64,000 nucleotides of DNA from the NCBI GenBank assembly GCA_963402885.1, contig OY727094.1, positions 16,060,501 through 16,124,500 on the forward strand, in the 5' to 3' direction. The DNA is from Antedon bifida (Eukaryota > Echinodermata > Crinoidea > Comatulida > Antedonidae). The position numbers and the translations under genes were made by a program. This document shows, piece after piece, positions 1-11,500 of the stretch. The notes below the pieces were generated by a model. The model searched no databases and was not told where the DNA came from. It was given only the letters and a program-made list of their open reading frames with translations. Position 1 is the first letter of the stretch. Each line of letters begins with the position of its first letter.

Positions 1-59
1 CGTTTCTGTCTGGCCTAATAATATAATACTAGCAGTAACCCGTGCTCCGCACCGTCTTT

Positions 60-1140
60 TCTGCCTTAATATGTGGTTACATACTTTGCATGTATAATAA
101 AAGCGCACTCTGATAAAACTACTTTGACAAATTATCAAAATAAAAACAAATTGTATCAAGAATCAAATTCAGAACTATCTTATGGCCATTGATTTTGTTA
201 TACACTATCCCTTCACTTTAAAATATCTGTAAACTAAAAAATGAAAGCAATACTGGATATGGAACTTTAGACTTTACTTTTGACTGTTCAGACTTTACGA
301 AAATAAAAGACGCTAAATAAAAATTGTGCTGTGTGAATTAGTTAGATGATGTGCGCAAACACTACCGAAAGTATAAAATACTAAACTATATTATTTTGGG
401 TGTTTTTCGTGGTGTATTCATTATTTGATAAATATAGATAAAATAAAAAAGTGGACATAAATCGAATGAATTGTTAAGTTGTTTTCATGTTCAACAATGT
501 AACAAACCATTTGGAATCGTTTTTGTTTGTGTGTGTGGTTTTTTTTTTCATTTACATTTTTTTTTATTTCAATGGTTTTAATATTTTGCAATTTTTTTGT
601 TTTGAGTGATTTGTTTACCTATTTGCTACCTTTGTAATAAGTGTGGTCTAGCAATATAACGGTCTTGTCTGCCTTAATAATCATTTGCATGGGATGATTA
701 AGTATTATAAAAGCGCAATACTGGATATTGCACTGTGTGCTGTGTGAAAATGAATCTAAGTGCGCATCAGAATGTGACGTCTGTTAATCAGTCGGCAGAT
801 TAAAACATTTTAATGATAAAATATAAATATGAATTAAGTTATAGAATTAAGAATATTGGAATAATAAAATGGACTTTAAAATCAACACAAAATGTGCACT
901 CACTACTCGAAATTAGATGATGCGCTCATCGGACACAAACTTTTATATCTGATATTTTGTGGAAACACGATTTGGAATAATTTTATTTGTGTGTGGGGGT
1001 GTGTGTGTGCTTTTTTGTTTGTTTTTTTTTTCAGTTACATTTAAAAATGTTTTTAATGGTTTTTTATATTTTGCGTTTTTTTTGCGTGAAGTTTGGTATC
1101 TTCTTTTGCCACTTTTGTAACTACATTGTGGTTTAGATTT
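60..1140. repeat. Diverged direct repeat, two units of about 0.5-0.6 kb
   Basis: Landmarks recur in order about 500-600 bp apart: CTGCCTTAAT followed by AAAAGCGCA (64 and 670), a long T-rich tract after GTGTGTG (530 and 995), and a ...GCNACCTTTGTAA-like block (625 and 1102). The units have drifted considerably. No coding potential is seen. It could be a tandemly duplicated segment or two copies of an old element downstream of the minus-strand gene. Confidence 0.45.
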
Positions 1141-1171
1141 TTTGCTTTAAGTGGAGATACTTATTATTTAC

Positions 1172-1252
1172 ACATATCGCGGATTCGAACTCGAACCTAC
1201 TAAGCATTAATTTCAATGGCCACAGCGTTTTACTCACTGAGCCAAACCGTGA
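1172..1252 (-). mobile_element. tRNA-like SINE head
   Basis: On the minus strand the block begins with an A-box-like TTTGGCTCAGTGAGTAAA and, about 45 bases on, a B-box-like GGTTCGAGTTCGAATCC, the internal RNA polymerase III promoter arrangement. It is not a functional tRNA gene: the arms do not fold into a full cloverleaf by eye, and no anticodon arm is clear. It is most likely the tRNA-derived head of a SINE. Confidence 0.5.
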
Positions 1253-2341
1253 TTTACAAAATACATTCTGTTTCGTAATTAATTAAAACTTTTACGACGC
1301 AATCATTCGATACGGCACTACTGCTATTTTTTGCCCTTTTTTATTGCTTATCCTTAAAATTCAGGAAAGTGACATAGCCTATTGTGTGCAGCCCATCAAT
1401 AAACATCAGTGTGCCAAATATGGGCACCAGTGGTTTTGGAGGGGATACGTAAAATACACGAAAAATTTAGTAGCATTAATATATAGATAATACAATACCC
1501 CAACATGAATGGCCTAGCCTTTTTGTATGTATCGTTCTTGGAATGATATCATGCACCTATAAAAACGATTTTATTATTTTCATAAAACTAAGGTATAGTC
1601 CATTTAGAGGTTGTTTTACTTTACCATCAGATACTTAACATATCCATAACCAAATCGATGGCAAGGGAAAGAAAACAGTTGCAATAACTCCACCGGTACC
1701 AAGTCCTAAGTCACTGAGATTTTTTAAATATCAACTATAGTTTTTGGTTTCCTAATTCAATTTATTGATGTCCATGTTATGCTACCCTTTTGAACCCAAC
1801 AGAAAGCTTGTATCTGATTGGCTATCACATACAAACAAAAGTTCACCTGCACTTGAGCAGTTTTCGATAGCTATTCAAATGCTTTGAGAGCCGATCGAAA
1901 GCGAAAGTTCGCTCTCAATAGATTCCACAATTAAGCAGCTGTTCACATGATCGAGAGCGACCCAAGACATGAGAATATGGTACAATTAAACGAGGGGCTG
2001 TTGAATAGATCTCCCTGACAACAAACACATTTTGTTTTCACTATATCATAAAATAGTTTACTGTACCAGGACTGATATGATGTCTTAAGTGATCTACTTG
2101 ATACTTTTGTTGTGCTAATTAATATGCTAAAGTATTATACTTAGCCTACACAAGCTACATTGAAAATAATAGTAAAATGCATTGCTATAAATTAACAAGC
2201 TTAGGTTTTTTTTTCTTTAATTATTTGTTTCAAATAATTAAACTCTTATAGTATTCATTTATTTTTTCAATTGCAGATGACTGAATTTAAACCTGACCAA
2301 TTATTTTCTAATGTTTAATAGTGGTTCAATATTAAATGTGA
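1253..2341. other. Non-coding stretch, no recognised gene
   Basis: AT-rich sequence downstream of the last recognised exon. It includes an imperfect palindromic stretch around 1888-1965 built on GAGAGCGA and its complement (GATCGAAAGCG / TTCGCTCTC). No exon with COR-domain character could be found on either strand. Confidence 0.4.
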
Positions 2342-2347
2342 TGTTAC

Positions 2348-2506
2348 CCTTTGTTGTCTTTCTTGTTCAGTTTTACCAAGGCTCTCATAATGTGTACCAA
2401 TCAGCATTATCTTGTTATTTTGTCCTTTTCTTACGTTTACGAAAACTGAACGAATCCAAAACAGAATGAACTCAAGATTTGTCATTCGATGTTCATACAT
2501 TTTTCC
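2348..2506 (-). CDS. Roc GTPase exon with G4 motif
   Basis: This 159-nt, phase 0/0 exon encodes 53 residues. It has an acceptor TTTAG at 2507-2511 and a donor GTAACA at 2342-2347. The residues TNLEFILFWI and then IMLIGTHYESL match the helix and G4 strand of Roc domains, where the guanine-specificity motif is usually THxD; here the Asp position is Glu (THYE). It follows directly on the exon at 3235-3324. The exon ends in a charged stretch, KTEQERQQR. It is the last exon recognised; the COR domain should follow but is not visible between here and position 1. Confidence 0.8.
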
Positions 2507-5500
2507 CTAAATCACAAAGAAAATGAACAAAATTTACATTTTAAATTCTTAAACAGGTAGTTTGAAAGCATTGTGGCAAATTATCTTATTATTGTGGTAA
2601 TTATAGCAGCACCAATTTATATAGAAAAACAACACTATCATGGAAGTGGAAATAACAACAATCATATATCAGGCATCTGCTATTAACAACACTATCATGG
2701 AAGTGGAAATAACAACAATCATATATCAGGCATCTGCTATTAACAACACTATCATGGAAGTGGAATTAACAACAATCATATATCAGGCATCTGCTATTAA
2801 CAACACTATCATGGAAGTGGAATTAACAACAATCATATATCAGGCATCTGCTATTAACAACACTATCATGGAAGTGGAATTAACAACAATCATATATCAG
2901 GCATCTGCTATTAACAACACTATCATGGAAGTGGAAATAACAACAATCATATATCAGGCATCTGCTATTAACAACACTATCATGGAAGTGGAAATAACAA
3001 CAATCATATATCAGGCATCTGCTATTAACAACACTATCATGGAAGTGGAAATAACAACAATCATATATCAGGCATCTGCTATTAACAACACTATCATGGA
3101 AGTGGAAATAACAAAAATCATATATCAGGCTTCTGCTATTTGCACAGTTTGTGTTAAGGTAAAGAATAACATGAAGGAAACATTTTATTTATGTACAATT
3201 ACATAAACATTTAAAATTTGTAAAATCTACTTACAGTTGTTGGATCACGAACTTTAGCTGGGGCATTAAGACCTTCATTCAGGTTGAATACCACACATAC
3301 AACAGCATAAGATACCATGAATATCTAGTAAACATAATCATAATAGTCAATATTACAAACTGTTTATACACATGTGTCAGATACTGGCACAACTGATTAT
3401 TTGATACTTTTGTTTTCCTCATAAAGTGCATGTTCACCTTGGAAACATTTACAATCTTAATAATTGGTTTAATAAATAATGAATGTTTAATATTACATTC
3501 TTTCTTTGCTATCCCTCTCTGCTAATATACATTATATTACATCAATTAATACTATTTTACTTAAAGTCTCCCAAAACTAGACACCCTTCGGCTGGCAAAA
3601 TATGTCTGGCTTTACCGAAATTCTGATATTCTAAATGCATTTTTAAAGGTACAAAATAATTTGGAACTTCTTTGACCTCCGGTCTGCTTTTTTTCTGGTA
3701 GAAGGACTAGAGACTGAGTTGACTGTATTAAATTAAATGAAGAATAAAATAATTTATAATATTGTAATAATAATTGTATTTTATAACTGATACTGACATA
3801 CTGTTACCATATTAGATCAAGATATAGACCGGGCGCCCAGAAGATTTATTCATGTGAAAAGATACAGATACAGATTAGGGCGAGATGCAATATTCGACAT
3901 TGCTGCCGGGTCACAGCCTGTACATAGGGCCTGTGGGGATCATAACATAGGGGGGTAAAAATGCATTTATTCATGTGAAGCGATACAAGGATATACTTTT
4001 TTGGATATCATTCGCAGTGGGCCACTAATGATTACATCACCAATGACAGCAACTTTATCCTGTAACCAACAAACAGCAACATTTTAGGGCCACGCCCAAA
4101 TGGGTTTATTCATGTGAAGCGATACAAGGTTGAATCTTTTTTTAATGGCAGCAGTATATATTGGGGATGACAAAAACACCAATGACAGCAACTTTATCCT
4201 GTACATAAGCTCAGACAGCAGCCCTAAAGGTCCGCAGTTTCCTCCTATTCGGCTATATACTCGGCGCGTATGTCGTCTTATGGCGTTCAGCTGAGTTAGA
4301 AATACGTGATACGGACTCAGACTGACAATAAATACATAGTAGAATGCTAAAACAATAAATAAAGAGAGCATTTGTTTCCTGTACCAAATCATCAAACATC
4401 AAACTCTTAGGAACTCGCCCAAAATGGGTTTATCCATGAAGTGTGTAATCATTTTTGAAAAAATGTGTTTTTTTTCACTTTATCCGGAACACAGCAGCTC
4501 AAATGCCCGAGGCTCCATTCGTGATTAACAATGTTGATAATACAAACACATTCACGATAACGAGTGACTTTTATTTTATAATTGAAATATATCTTTATTT
4601 TGGAATAATAAATAACACCAACAAAAACACTTAAAATAACCAACAGCAGATTTGTATTTTAGGGTAACATTTAATCAATATTATATCAAAATCATTATTT
4701 CGATCAAAATAATATAATTTAAGAATATTTTTCAGATAAACTAAATAATTACACTCATAATGATCGACACCGGTACCTATTATTGTACATTATTATTATA
4801 ACTCGATTTAAATATTGTTTTAATTACACACTAGACACTATAGTGTGAAAAAAGGCAACGAAATCTAAATTTGCAACATTTTTTAACATAGCATAACATA
4901 ATAGTAAAGTAAATAATAGTTAGAATTCAACATAATCACTTAGAGAATTGGTATGGTATAGATTAGACTATCGATTTTACACTAATTACTGTATTTTTAA
5001 CTCAATTTAAATAAAACAAAGTAACCGTTTTCATGTGAATTAGACTGATAAAAACCAACAAAAAAACTTAAACATCGTTACTTGTCCATAATGGATCGAC
5101 TACTGTATCAATTACTGCACATTGTTTTACTTTAACTGAAACAAAGTCAAATTTTTAATTGTTACTGTACTAACATTAGACAGTGATATCTGATAAAAGG
5201 CAACATTAATTAATATTATTAATACTGGACCAAATTAAATATCGTTACTTATCCACAATGGATCGACTACTGTATTGATTATTGCACATTATTTTACTAA
5301 CTAACATAAGAAAGTGATATCTGATAAAACGCAACAAACTGAATCGAATTAAATATCGTTACTTATCCATAATGGATCGACTACTGTATTGATTACTGCA
5401 GATTATTTTACCCAAGTCAAATTTAAAATTGTTACTGTACTAACATTAGACAGTGATATCTGATAAAATACAACATACTCAGGACCAAATTAAATATCGT

Positions 5501-8500
5501 TACTTATCCATAATGGATCGACTACTGTATCGATTAGTGCACATTATTTTACTATAACTGCCCAAGTCAAATTTAAAATTGTTACTGTACATAACATTAT
5601 ACAGTGATATCTGATAAAAAGCAACATAATCAGGACCAAATTAAATATCGTTACTTATCCATAATGGATCGACTACTGTATCGATTATTGTACATTATTT
5701 TACTATAACTGCCCAAGTCAAATTTAAAATTGTTACTGTACTAACATTATACAGTGATATCTGATAAAAGGCAACATTAATAATACTGGACCAAATTAAA
5801 TATCGTTACTTTTCTCTAACTGAACCCAGGTTGAATATTTTACATGCAGTGTAACTACCGACACACTGTAAAAGCACAATTGAGCAAAGACATCGAGGTT
5901 ACTGGCGTAATGCATAATCTTTTGAGTTTATCTATTCGTCATCATCACAGTCACTTTCACTGTCATCACTCCAAGGTTGGTCATCATCGATTTCAGCTTC
6001 AAAATCTATTATTTCAAGTTCTTCATCATCACTTTGTTCCAATATTCCTGCATCAATATCGTCAAGAACTGTGTTTGATTCAGCACTTTGTTCCGAGTGT
6101 GGATCACTAGTAGAGCATTTCCATCAAACCATTTAGGTACATACCTTCCATCACCATTATCAACCCATCCATAGTTTAGTGGGTGTAGGTTTTGTGTTGG
6201 CTGAGGAGTATGAGCGTGTCTCCACATAAATAGATACATAATTTGCCCTCAACAGATGCTGGGTGATTGTGATTTCACATGGTGGCAATGAAGAACAGTT
6301 GATCTTCTTGACTTTCTTCTTTCCAGTTGTCATTTTGCGAAACGATTGGTACCTGGCCTCATAATACTGTTCATGCTTTTAAACCCATATATCTTGCATA
6401 CATTGGCAGTGACTGCGGGTTTGTCCATCCTGTCACCACAAAGCGATCGCAATGCAGCAACATGTTTCTTGTCCTTCACTAAATAATATGTAAATGGGAT
6501 TGACTTGCCTTTGCGGTAAAATCCAGTATCATTACAGTGTGATATAATCAAATTTATAAATGACGCCGTCACAAATCATGTAAAAAGAAATCCAATAGCC
6601 CCTATTGGTTTTATTATATCGTGTATTCTGTTCAGCTAGTAATGGAATATGAGGAATGTACAATATTCAGTTATTTAATGCATACAGTCAGTAACCTCGA
6701 TGTCTTTGCTCAATTGTGCTTTTACAGTGTGTCGGTAGTTACACTGCATGTAAAATATTCGACCTGGGTTCAGTTAGAGATAAGTAACAATATTTAATTT
6801 GGTCCAGTAACAATTTTAAATTTGACTTGGGCAGTTATAGTAAAATAATGTGCTATAATCGATACAGTAGTCGATCCATTATGGATAAGTAACGATGTTT
6901 AATTTGGTCCTGAGTATGTTGCAGATATCACTGTCTAATGTTAGTACAGTAACAATTTTAAATTTGACTTGGGCAGTTATAGTAAAATATTGTGCAGTAA
7001 TCAATACAGTAGTCGATCCATTATGGATAAGTAACGATATTTAATTCGATTCAGTTTGTTGCGTTTTATCAGATATCACTTTCTTATGTTAGTTAGTAAA
7101 ATAATGTGCAATAATCAATACAGTAGTCGATCCATTGTGGACAAGTAACGATATTTAATTTGGTCCAGTATTATTAATATTAATTAATGTTGCCTTTTAT
7201 CAGATATCACTATCTAATGTTAGTACAGTAACAATTAAAAGTTTGACTTTGGTTCAGTTAAAGTAAAACAATGTGCATTAATCGATACAGTAGTCGATCC
7301 ATTATGGACAAGTAACGATGTTTAAAATGTTGGCAGATTAAGTTTTTTGTTGGTTTTTATCAGTCTAATTCACATGAAAACGGTTACTTTTTTAAAATTT
7401 AAATTGAGTTAAAAATACAGTAATAGTGTGCAATCGATAGTCTAATCATACCTTACCAATTCTCTAAGTGATTATGTTGAATTCGAACTATTATTTACTT
7501 TACTATTATGTTATGTTATGTTAAAAAATGTTGCAAATTTAGATTTCGTTGCCTTTTTTTATATAGACATATCGCTATAGTGTCTAGTGTGTAATTAAAA
7601 CAACATTTAAATCGAGTTATAATAATAATGTATAATAATAGGTACCGGTGTCGATCATTATGAGTGTAATTATTTAGTTTATCTGAAAAATATTCTTAAA
7701 TTATATTATTTTCATCGAAATAATGATTTTGATATAATATTGATAGTTCAAAATGTTACCCTAAAATACAAATCTGCTGCCAGGTTATTTTAAGTGTTTT
7801 TGTTGGTGTTATTTATTATTCCAAAATAAAGATATATTTCAATTATAAAATAAAAGTCACTCGTTATCGACATTGTTGATCACGAATGGAGCCTCGGGCA
7901 TTTGAGCTGCTGTGTTCCGGATAAAGTGAAAAAAAAAAACATTTTTTCAAAAATGATTAGGCCTACACACTTCATGGATAAACCCATTTTGGGCGAGTTC
8001 CTAAGAGTTTGATGTTTGATGATTTGGTACAGGAAACAAATGCTCTCTTTATTTATTGTTTTAGCATTCTACTATGTATTTATTGTCAGTCTGAGTCCGT
8101 ATTACGTATTTCTAACTCAGCTGAACGCCATAAGACGACATACGCGCCGAGTATATAGCCGAATAAGGGGAATCTGCGGACCTTTAGGGCTGCTGTCTGA
8201 GCTTATGTACAGGATAAAGTTGCTGTCATTGGTGTTTTTGTCATCCCCAATATGTACTGCTGCCATTAAAAAAAGATTCAACCTTGTATCGCTTCACATG
8301 AATAAACCCATTTGGGCGTGGCCCTAAAATGTTGCTGTTTGGCGCCCCGTACAGGATAAAGTTGCTGTCATTGGTGATGTAATCATTAGTAGCCCACTGC
8401 GAATGATATCCAAAAAAGTTTATCCTTGTATCGCTTCACATGAATAAATGCATTTTTACCCCCCTATGTTATGATCCCCACAGGCCCCATGTACAGGCTG

Positions 8501-11500
8501 TGACCCGGCAGCAATGTCGAATATTGCATCTCGCCCTAATACGCACCTAACTACATCATCAAACCTTTTGTATCTTTTCACATGAATAAATCTTCCGGGC
8601 GCCCGGTCTAATATGATAACATTTTTGTAATACCTTGGAGGAATATTATAGATTTTTACTTCAAATCAAGTGAGCAAACTTTTTGATTTCAGTGCTGATA
8701 CTGCAACAAGGCCAAAGACAAAGTAAATTTTCACAACCTCAGATGTTAAATATTGACGGCAAAACTAATCTTTATTAATACAAATTAAATACACCAATAA
8801 AATTTACCCGTTGTATCACATGGTAAATTGGTTGACCCCCAAAGTCCCAGATGTTCATAACAAACTTGTTGCTATCCACTTTAGAGTCACCACCTTCTCT
8901 TGTAGAGCGAAGTTTGGTTACAAATTTATTCAAGAACCCTTTAGGAATTTCTGGTCTCTCAAGTTTTTCTTTAGACACTGGTTCTGTTGTGATAAAATAA
9001 TAATACACAATACAACAGTTTCATTCAATATCATAATCATAATCTTAATTTTAATTTTAAAGACAGATGGAGGCAGGCTGAGTATATAGAGCAGGATGAC
9101 AGGTCATTACCAACTATTTTTGTTAAAAGAAAAAGTATTTCCAATGCAATATTTAAGTATTCTAAACATTATCCTTTCCAATCAAAGGTTTAATGTTGAG
9201 TTTATTTAACCACATTGTACTGCAAGTGATTACACAGCAGTGTCATACAATATACAAATACTAGTATTAACTGTCAAAGTAACTTGCAAGATGATATATG
9301 TTCATTAGCAGACACTGATGATTATTATTAAATTTCCGCTCCTTTAATCATTTCAACATTTAGCACTTTAGTCTTTATTTCTGATATCATTAATATGTAT
9401 GAACAGCACAATCAAACACATTTCAAAATAAATATTTACCCTCTTTTTGTGGACTTGGCATTGGATTTGTTCTTTTTGATGTTTCACCAGATTTGGCTTC
9501 CTGTTTTGATGTTGATGCTCCTGTGGGGTTTTTCTCTTTCTCAGGTCTACTTTCTGAAAAATGTGTTAATATATTTAAATATGATGCTATCTTGTTATAA
9601 ATAGCATAATGCATTAGCATTCATCATTATGCTTTATAATTAAATTAACTTGGCAAGAACAAAGGTTAGTGTAATGAATCATTTTTTGTCGATTCCAACC
9701 TGATCCAATTTGCCATCATCCAATTTGCCATCATCATTATAATATGTGTATCTTTTGTATTCTCTATTTGAATTCAAATGTCACAGCAGTAATCACAGCA
9801 AAATGCTGTATAAACCTGTCTTTTATCAAAACATTTATATTAAATTTATTAAAAAAAAATTTGTGTACCAATTTTATATTGATTGATTTGAATTTATTTT
9901 ACAGCCGATTACAATAACAATAAAGACATTTTAAATAAATTTGAATTAACTTTCATTAAAATCTTTTACCAGATTTGGTTTCCTGCTTTGATTTTTCTGC
10001 TCTTGGTGTGTATCCTTCTGTATGGCGTGGACTTTTCAACATTTGTTTAACTGTGACATCAGTGACAGCATCCTGATACATGTCTAAAGCTTTTCAATAA
10101 AAAAATGTTAATAAAATCATGTATATATTATTATATTTCTTACACAGTTATATTGGTTTTTTAAAAGCATAGAAACTTTGAAACCATTTTTATGATGTTG
10201 TTGCAATAATTTAAAAGCTAATTTATCCTCAAATTGAATTTAAATAACTTGTATGTTTATATGGTAGTGGTTTTCTCCATGCATTTATGAAATATCAAAG
10301 TCATTTGTGTGCAAGAACTAGTCGCAAATTGTCACCCAAATATTAAACATAGAGTGTCTATTAAATTGATTTACTATGACATGAGAACAACAATTATTTG
10401 GTAAAAAAATAAAACATAACTAGATTTAATTCGTCACTATGACGAATTATAGGTTATATGCATTGATTAAAATAAAGATAATTGATTTGTAAAAGATATA
10501 TTGATTGATTGATTTTCTCAGAATCTTTAATTATTTATAATATATGCTAGGATCTTGCTAACGCAAATACAATAGCCGTTATCGCAATCCAATCAAAGAT
10601 CCCTCTGCGTATAATGTCATAAACCACATTTGTTACATAATAATAAAGACATAAGTTTCTTTTTATCTAGATTTCATTATAAATCATGTGTATAATCTAT
10701 ACACTAAGAAATAAATTTGAACAAACAATATGGATAATAAAAAAAAAATCTTATTTCGTTTCCCAAGGTGAGACTCGATCTCGGTACCTTGAATGCCATA
10801 GACACGAGCACAGACCACCGACCCATACACAACTGACTAAAAGTTGAAGAAAAATTCCTCCGTGTATTTACTATGCAGTAACCACTTTGGTGCAAATAGA
10901 TTATTACATACCACAATGAATTATAATTTTTTACTATGATGACATCTTTAAAAATGTAAAAAAATGATGCACTGTCAAACTATATACTTTTAACTTTAAT
11001 ATATGAACTTTTGAAGGAAGAAAGTTAATGTTAAGTTTGTTATTTTGGCCTAAGAAAATGTCATAATTTTTTGATTGTCGAAATTAATTTTTTTTAATTC
11101 AATATGCAATTAATGATGACTTAATCAACTTTTGTTCTCTTAATTTGATAATAAATCATACATATGATACATACACTTCAAGAAAATGAAATAAAAAATA
11201 GGTGTTCCCCAGCATTCTGACGATATATATTAATTTTAAAATTTAGCATATTTTCACTATTTTGTCACTTTTGACGTGCTTGTATAACGCAATTTCGAGT
11301 TGAAAAGTGAATCAAATATGATATTATTAAAGAAAGGTTGTAAAACAGAAATCGGGCAAAAAGAGTGTGCGCATTAACGTTTAATGGGCAGTGGGCGTGA
11401 AAAATTCTGCGCACTCGTGGCAATTTTTTAAACGCTTAAAATTGCCTGAAACGTACTCGAATTTCATCGAAAATAAATTTTGACAATTTTAAAACTTTAA

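Larger units (their letters stand above)
3803..8620. mobile_element. 4.8-kb foldback-type DNA element with ~2-kb inverted arms
   Basis: The left arm (3803-5908) and right arm (6689-8620) are near-identical reverse complements, from GTTACCATATTAG at the outer left end to CTAATATGATAAC at the outer right. The left arm has a 12-base insertion close to the end. Arms share GGGCGCCC near the tip, a repeated block with TTTATTCATGTGAAGCGATA, and inner tandem repeats (5080-5810, mirrored at 6785-7340). The 780-bp loop holds a decayed protein gene. Such long inverted arms built partly of tandem repeats are the hallmark of foldback elements, known in sea urchins and flies. No clear target-site duplication could be found. 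Confidence 0.85.

Noticed and set aside
1172..1252. Functional tRNA gene
   Set aside because: A and B boxes are present but a full cloverleaf and anticodon arm are not apparent, so a SINE head is more likely. The same holds for 10758-10826 and 11931-12010.
1..2341. COR domain exons downstream of the Roc exons
   Set aside because: Looked for on the minus strand, but no block combined an open frame, splice sites and COR-like residues. They may lie beyond the window.
2630..3141. CRISPR-like array
   Set aside because: The units are contiguous with no unique spacers, and the sequence is eukaryotic.
2640..3206. 188-codon plus-strand open frame made of 19-residue repeats
   Set aside because: It is produced by a 57-bp minisatellite with a period divisible by three, inside an intron of a minus-strand gene. 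Nothing outside the repeat supports coding.
4084..4395. 103-codon frames in the foldback arms (mirror at 8016-8327) as host genes
   Set aside because: They lie in inverted arms of a mobile element, show no recognisable domain, and are duplicated only because the arms are.
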